From NCBI GenBank assembly GCA_026395195.1, contig JAPLZD010000047.1, positions 1 through 24,935 on the forward strand: a stretch of DNA of 24,935 bases, in the 5' to 3' direction. The notes beneath the pieces were generated by a model. It saw only the letters and a program-made list of their open reading frames with translations, made no database searches and was not told the DNA's origin. The translations under genes and the position numbers were made by a program. Of the stretch, positions 21,503 to 24,935 are shown one piece after another. The stretch is from Candidatus Staskawiczbacteria bacterium (lineage in GTDB: Bacteria > Patescibacteriota > Minisyncoccia > Minisyncoccales > Staskawiczbacteraceae). Position 1 is the stretch's first letter; the number at the start of each line of letters is the position of its first letter.

Positions 21503-22207
21503 CTATTCTGCTGATTTGACAATCTTTAAGAATTCTTCAGCGTCTAACGATGCCCCGCCTACTAACAATCCATTTGCTCCAGCTTGTTTTATGTATGCCC
21601 CGGAGTTTTCACTTTTTACACTTCCGCCATAAATAATTATTGTTTCTGGCTTTACAAATTTTCTTATAAAATCAATTGATTCTTTTGTTTCTTCAACACT
21701 GCAATTATTTCCAGTCCCAATTGCCCACACCGGCTCGTAGGCAACATTTATGTTATCAATATCAACAACATCTTTTAATCCTTGCTGAATTTGTCTTTGC
21801 AAGACTTCCTGGGTTTCACCCTGCTCTCTTTCTTCCGCGGTTTCTCCAACACAAAAAATAATTTTCAGCCCGACTTCCAAAGCTTTTTTTATTTTTTTGT
21901 TTACAGTTTCATCTGTTTCTCCAAAATATTTTCTTCTTTCAGAGTGGCCAATAATTACATATTCAACACCCAAATCTTTTAGCATTACAGCTGAAATTTC
22001 TCCTGTAAACGCTCCTTTCTCTTCCCAAAATATATTTTGCGCTCCAAGCGCCGAACCTTTTAGTGAAGATAAAAAAAGATCTGGCGGACAGATAACAACT
22101 TCCGAAGCTACATCTTTAATGCCTTTTTTTACAGCATCAAAAAGTTCTTGGGCTTCTTTTTTCGAATTTGGATTCATTTTCCAATTTCCTGCAATCAAAT
22201 TTTTCAT
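21503..22207 (-). CDS. tpiA: Triosephosphate isomerase
   Basis: The enzyme interconverts dihydroxyacetone phosphate and glyceraldehyde 3-phosphate in glycolysis. Catalytic residues are in place: Asn8 and Lys10 (GNWKMN), His88 (IIGHSERR), Glu158 (AYEPVWAIGTG, which includes loop 6) and the phosphate-binding IIYGGSVKSEN and LLVGGASL. The 234-residue length is slightly below the usual 250. Its ATG overlaps the stop of the upstream adhesin gene (ATGA), an unusual partner for a glycolytic enzyme. Confidence 0.97.
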   Translation of the reverse strand: MKNLIAGNWKMNPNSKKEAQELFDAVKKGIKDVASEVVICPPDLFLSSLKGSALGAQNIFWEEKGAFTGEISAVMLKDLGVEYVIIGHSERRKYFGETDETVNKKIKKALEVGLKIIFCVGETAEEREQGETQEVLQRQIQQGLKDVVDIDNINVAYEPVWAIGTGNNCSVEETKESIDFIRKFVKPETIIIYGGSVKSENSGAYIKQAGANGLLVGGASLDAEEFLKIVKSAE

Positions 22208-24935
22208 ATTTTTGAACGATTTTTTTTAACAAAGTAAATAATCGCAAACAATACAATAATTAAAATTAGCGCAAATAAAACAAAGGGCAGCCACACCTTA
22301 GTTGTTTCAGCAGAAAAAATATTCATAATTGCACCAGACAATCCGGCGGCAAACAATGTATTTTTTCCTGCAGTTTCTGAAACAACCGGTTGGATTGGTT
22401 CTTCCTCTGGCGCAGAAACAGGAACAGGAACGGGGGCTTCTGTTTGAGTGAGAGTTTGAACGGGAATGTTTTTGTTGCTTTCAGTCGTTTGTTCTGTAAT
22501 TTGAGTCCGCGCTGATGCCGGAGTCATTGTCCTATACTCTCCGCTAATTGCCAGCGATCCCCGGGAAACAGTTCTAAGATAATAAGTTGTAAGGGGGTCC
22601 AATCCTGTGATTGTTACTGAGTGAGAAGTGACCTTGTCAGTTATATCAGATTCTATCGTAGCATGAGCATAGCCGTATTTTGGCGGAGTTCCTGCGACAT
22701 CTGCCATATTCAGAGAGTGCTGCTCGCCTTCAGCTGAATATATCACATAACTGCTTGAAATAAAATTAGTGTTCCAATTGAGAGTTATACTATTTTCAGT
22801 AATATTGGGCGCTTTAATAGTTTCTTCTAAAATCTGCAAAACCGGCTCGGAAGGCAAACCGCCGCCACCGCCGCCACCCAAAGGAGGCGCTGGCGGCTGT
22901 ACCAAATTAACAATTATATTAAATGTTTTTGTTGCAGTGTTGGTTGCTGCATCTGCAGCTGAACATTTTACAATTGTTGTTCCTACTAAAAATTTATCAC
23001 CAGAATTTTTATCACAGGTCACTAAAACCGAACCGTCAACAATATCTGCGGCTGTTGGCGCAGTATAGGCTACTATTTTTCCCGAAGAATCATCTGTTTC
23101 AATTGTAATATCATCTGGAACAGTGATTACCGGAGCAGTTGTATCTTCAACCAACACAACCGCTGTTTGTGTTCCTTTATTTCCATGAGCATCAGTTGCA
23201 GCACAAGTAACCGTGGTGCTGCCAAGAGAAAAAATTCCGCCGGAGGTGGCGTCACAGACGGCTGACGCAGAAATATCTCCATCAACAATATCTGCGGCTG
23301 TAACCGCAAAAGTTGCCGTTGCCCCCGAAGCATTAACAGCTTCCACTGCTTGAGTAAGGGGCAAAACCGCAATATTTGGAGGAGTATTATCTGTTATATT
23401 AACAGTGAGTCCTGTTCCATTACCAACATTGCCAGATGAATCGGTTGCTGTGCAACTCACAGCAGTACTGCCAAGTGAGAACATCGAACCAGATGAGGGC
23501 GAACAAGTAGCAGAGATTATTCCGTCAACATCATCGGTGGCAGTCACAGCTCCGTATGTTGCAACAGCTCCCCCAGGTCCAGTTGCTTCAACATTTACGT
23601 TGCTAATTGCATTAATAACCGGCGCGCTGATATCGGAAACATTGACGGTTCTGATTACTTGGTTTGCAGAATTCCCAGATGAGTCTGTTGCATCATATTT
23701 GACATGAAAAACAGCCGGAATAGAAGTATTTACCGTATCCCCGCTGATATTGACCGCGGCACTGCTATCAACCGCATCTGTCGCAACGGCGCCATGTTCT
23801 GTATAAGTATCTCCTATATGAAGGTCTATTGATGCAGACCCATTCAAAATTATTACCGGAGCTGTTGTGTCCCTTACTGTCACGCTAAAGCTTCCTGCTG
23901 TATTATTTCCTGCTGTGTCGGTTACAGAACAATTTACAGAAGTAATATTTATCGAAAATGTTGAACCCGAAGCCGGAACACAATTTACAACAGGGTGAAG
24001 AGGAGTTGTGTCATCTGCAGTTGCGCTGTATGTTACCGCGACTCCGCTTGGCCCGGTGGCTTCGGCTGTGATATTTGCTGGCAAATGAAGCGTCGGAGCA
24101 GTATTATCAGTATTTAATCGACCAACCAATCCATATCCAATATTGCCAACAGTATCGGAAGCCTTAACACAAAGATAGTCTGTGTGGTTCCCTGCTATGC
24201 TAAAATCAGCGCTGTTAGTAAATGAATTGCCGTAGGTATCAGATACGTTACAAACATTATCCGCGCTAAAACCATATTCTAATGAGGCTGCGTTTAGATT
24301 TGAATCATTGACCGTAATATTAATTGCGTCTGATTGGACCGGGCCTGCAGCTGTGCCATTGTTAACGGTAAAAGTCGGGGGTACGTTGTCTATAACCTGC
24401 CCCATAAATACTAAATCGTTGCCAGCGAGCCTGCCAATCGCAAAAGTGCCTGTGGCCGCTGATGCTCCCCAGGCGTATAGCCTGAAAGTAATTGTGGTTC
24501 CGGCTGCCACATTTTGTAAATTTGCCACTCCAGATAAATCAATTTGCGGCATTGCCACGCCACTGTCACCGATAACAATAGTTCCTTGCGCCCCCACGTC
24601 AATTCCTGCGGTAGAAAAACCATCCAAACTGTATTGCCATTGATAAGCAGTTGGACCAGTGTTACTTTTTCTGAGATTAGAATCTATAGAACTCAACGAC
24701 ACTCTGTAATTAGCTTTCGCGCTTATTGCTACTTGAAAATATTCGTTATTGCTTATTGCAGTAGCTTTGGTTCCGCTAATCACATAAGCTGTAGATGAAA
24801 AGCCATTAGCTAATGGCTGAGGATTTATTCCCGCTCCTCTGGATAAAGTAGACGTGTTCAAATTTGCATCGTTCGTTGTGGCATTAAAAGTAACTTCGTC
24901 TCCAGCAAGCCCATTTGGATCAAATGCTATGATAG
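22204..24935 (-). CDS. Partial gene: surface-anchored multidomain protein with HYR, DUF5011-like and FN3 domains
   Basis: The frame is open to the window edge, so the N-terminus is missing. The TTG at 24861 is an internal codon, because 24 further in-frame residues precede it. Numbering from that codon: a beta-rich N-terminal domain (1-155), an Ig-like domain (160-250), HYR 1 (254-331), a DUF5011-like domain with DLHIGDTYTEHGAVATD (332-411), HYR 2-4 (412-491, 492-573, 574-652), a Gly-rich linker (660-669), an FN3-like domain (685-780), a Thr/Pro/Glu stalk and a C-terminal membrane helix (about 857-878) with KKNRSKI inside. Each HYR domain has two cysteines exactly 17 apart. It is likely a cell-surface adhesin or attachment protein. 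Binding partner unknown. Confidence 0.87.
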   Translation of the reverse strand, partial: IIAFDPNGLAGDEVTFNATTNDANLNTSTLSRGAGINPQPLANGFSSTAYVISGTKATAISNNEYFQVAISAKANYRVSLSSIDSNLRKSNTGPTAYQWQYSLDGFSTAGIDVGAQGTIVIGDSGVAMPQIDLSGVANLQNVAAGTTITFRLYAWGASAATGTFAIGRLAGNDLVFMGQVIDNVPPTFTVNNGTAAGPVQSDAINITVNDSNLNAASLEYGFSADNVCNVSDTYGNSFTNSADFSIAGNHTDYLCVKASDTVGNIGYGLVGRLNTDNTAPTLHLPANITAEATGPSGVAVTYSATADDTTPLHPVVNCVPASGSTFSINITSVNCSVTDTAGNNTAGSFSVTVRDTTAPVIILNGSASIDLHIGDTYTEHGAVATDAVDSSAAVNISGDTVNTSIPAVFHVKYDATDSSGNSANQVIRTVNVSDISAPVINAISNVNVEATGPGGAVATYGAVTATDDVDGIISATCSPSSGSMFSLGSTAVSCTATDSSGNVGNGTGLTVNITDNTPPNIAVLPLTQAVEAVNASGATATFAVTAADIVDGDISASAVCDATSGGIFSLGSTTVTCAATDAHGNKGTQTAVVLVEDTTAPVITVPDDITIETDDSSGKIVAYTAPTAADIVDGSVLVTCDKNSGDKFLVGTTIVKCSAADAATNTATKTFNIIVNLVQPPAPPLGGGGGGGLPSEPVLQILEETIKAPNITENSITLNWNTNFISSSYVIYSAEGEQHSLNMADVAGTPPKYGYAHATIESDITDKVTSHSVTITGLDPLTTYYLRTVSRGSLAISGEYRTMTPASARTQITEQTTESNKNIPVQTLTQTEAPVPVPVSAPEEEPIQPVVSETAGKNTLFAAGLSGAIMNIFSAETTKVWLPFVLFALILIIVLFAIIYFVKKNRSKI

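Noticed and set aside
22855..22885. GC-rich microsatellite as a separate element
   Set aside because: It encodes the Gly-rich linker of the surface protein in frame, a common feature between domains of such proteins.
1..24935. Use of the alternative code in which TGA means glycine
   Set aside because: Several genes (holB, Cas4-like, adhesin) end properly at TGA, two of them in ATGA overlaps with the next start.

Overview
The window is AT-rich, tightly packed and almost entirely coded on the minus strand. The only convincing plus-strand gene lies at 11851-12954. Short or trimmed proteins, near-zero spacing with ATGA and TAATG overlaps, very few Shine-Dalgarno sequences, two MreB paralogues, a short ProRS without the INS domain, an AlaRS without C-Ala and several families typical of Candidate Phyla Radiation genomes (Cys-rich zinc-ribbon protein, PEGA-type membrane protein, baseplate-J-like membrane protein) all point to a Patescibacteria/CPR bacterium, most likely Parcubacteria. 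TGA is used as a stop (holB, the Cas4-like gene, the adhesin), which argues against the recoded Gracilibacteria/Absconditabacteria. The lineage is an inference from gene families, not a placement.

Layout, reading leftward along the direction of transcription. (1) 24935-20967: a large surface-anchored HYR/FN3 protein (N-terminus outside the window) overlaps tpiA, followed by a YkuK-type RNase H-like gene and a terminator. (2) A promoter at 20886-20914 drives alaS and a baseplate-J-like membrane protein. (3) A promoter at 17868-17896 starts a translation/transcription operon, infA-rpmJ-rpsM-rpsK-rpsD-rpoA-rplQ-rplM-rpsI, closed by a terminator at 13671-13690; rpmJ is a 38-residue gene read by eye. 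(4) An orphan Cas4-like PD-(D/E)XK nuclease runs into its own terminator hairpin and converges on the plus-strand PEGA/beta-propeller gene. (5) murA-mreB2: murA lacks exactly the first 30 family residues and lies head-to-head, 7 bp away, with the likewise 5'-shortened PEGA gene. This is a deletion scar or an assembly junction. (6) A compact cassette of winged-helix-MNT, HEPN and a Cys-rich zinc-ribbon protein has its own promoter bracketed by two hexamer palindromes and is followed by a CPR-type intergenic repeat. (7) holB-frr-rseP-proS-mreB1-gatC-gatA and a partial membrane-protein gene form one long housekeeping run with minimal spacing.

The most interesting region is the MNT-HEPN-Cys-rich cassette (6869-9601). 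It looks like a HEPN/MNT toxin-antitoxin-type pair with a candidate autoregulatory operator, transcriptionally tied to a large internally duplicated cysteine-rich protein of unknown function. The HEPN partner has Tyr where the usual catalytic His would be. The murA/PEGA junction is the second point to check, because it bears on whether the contig is intact.

No rRNA, tRNA, CRISPR array or insertion sequence was seen. No gene-free stretch exceeds 300 bases; the longest is the 112-bp repeat-filled gap at 6757-6868.
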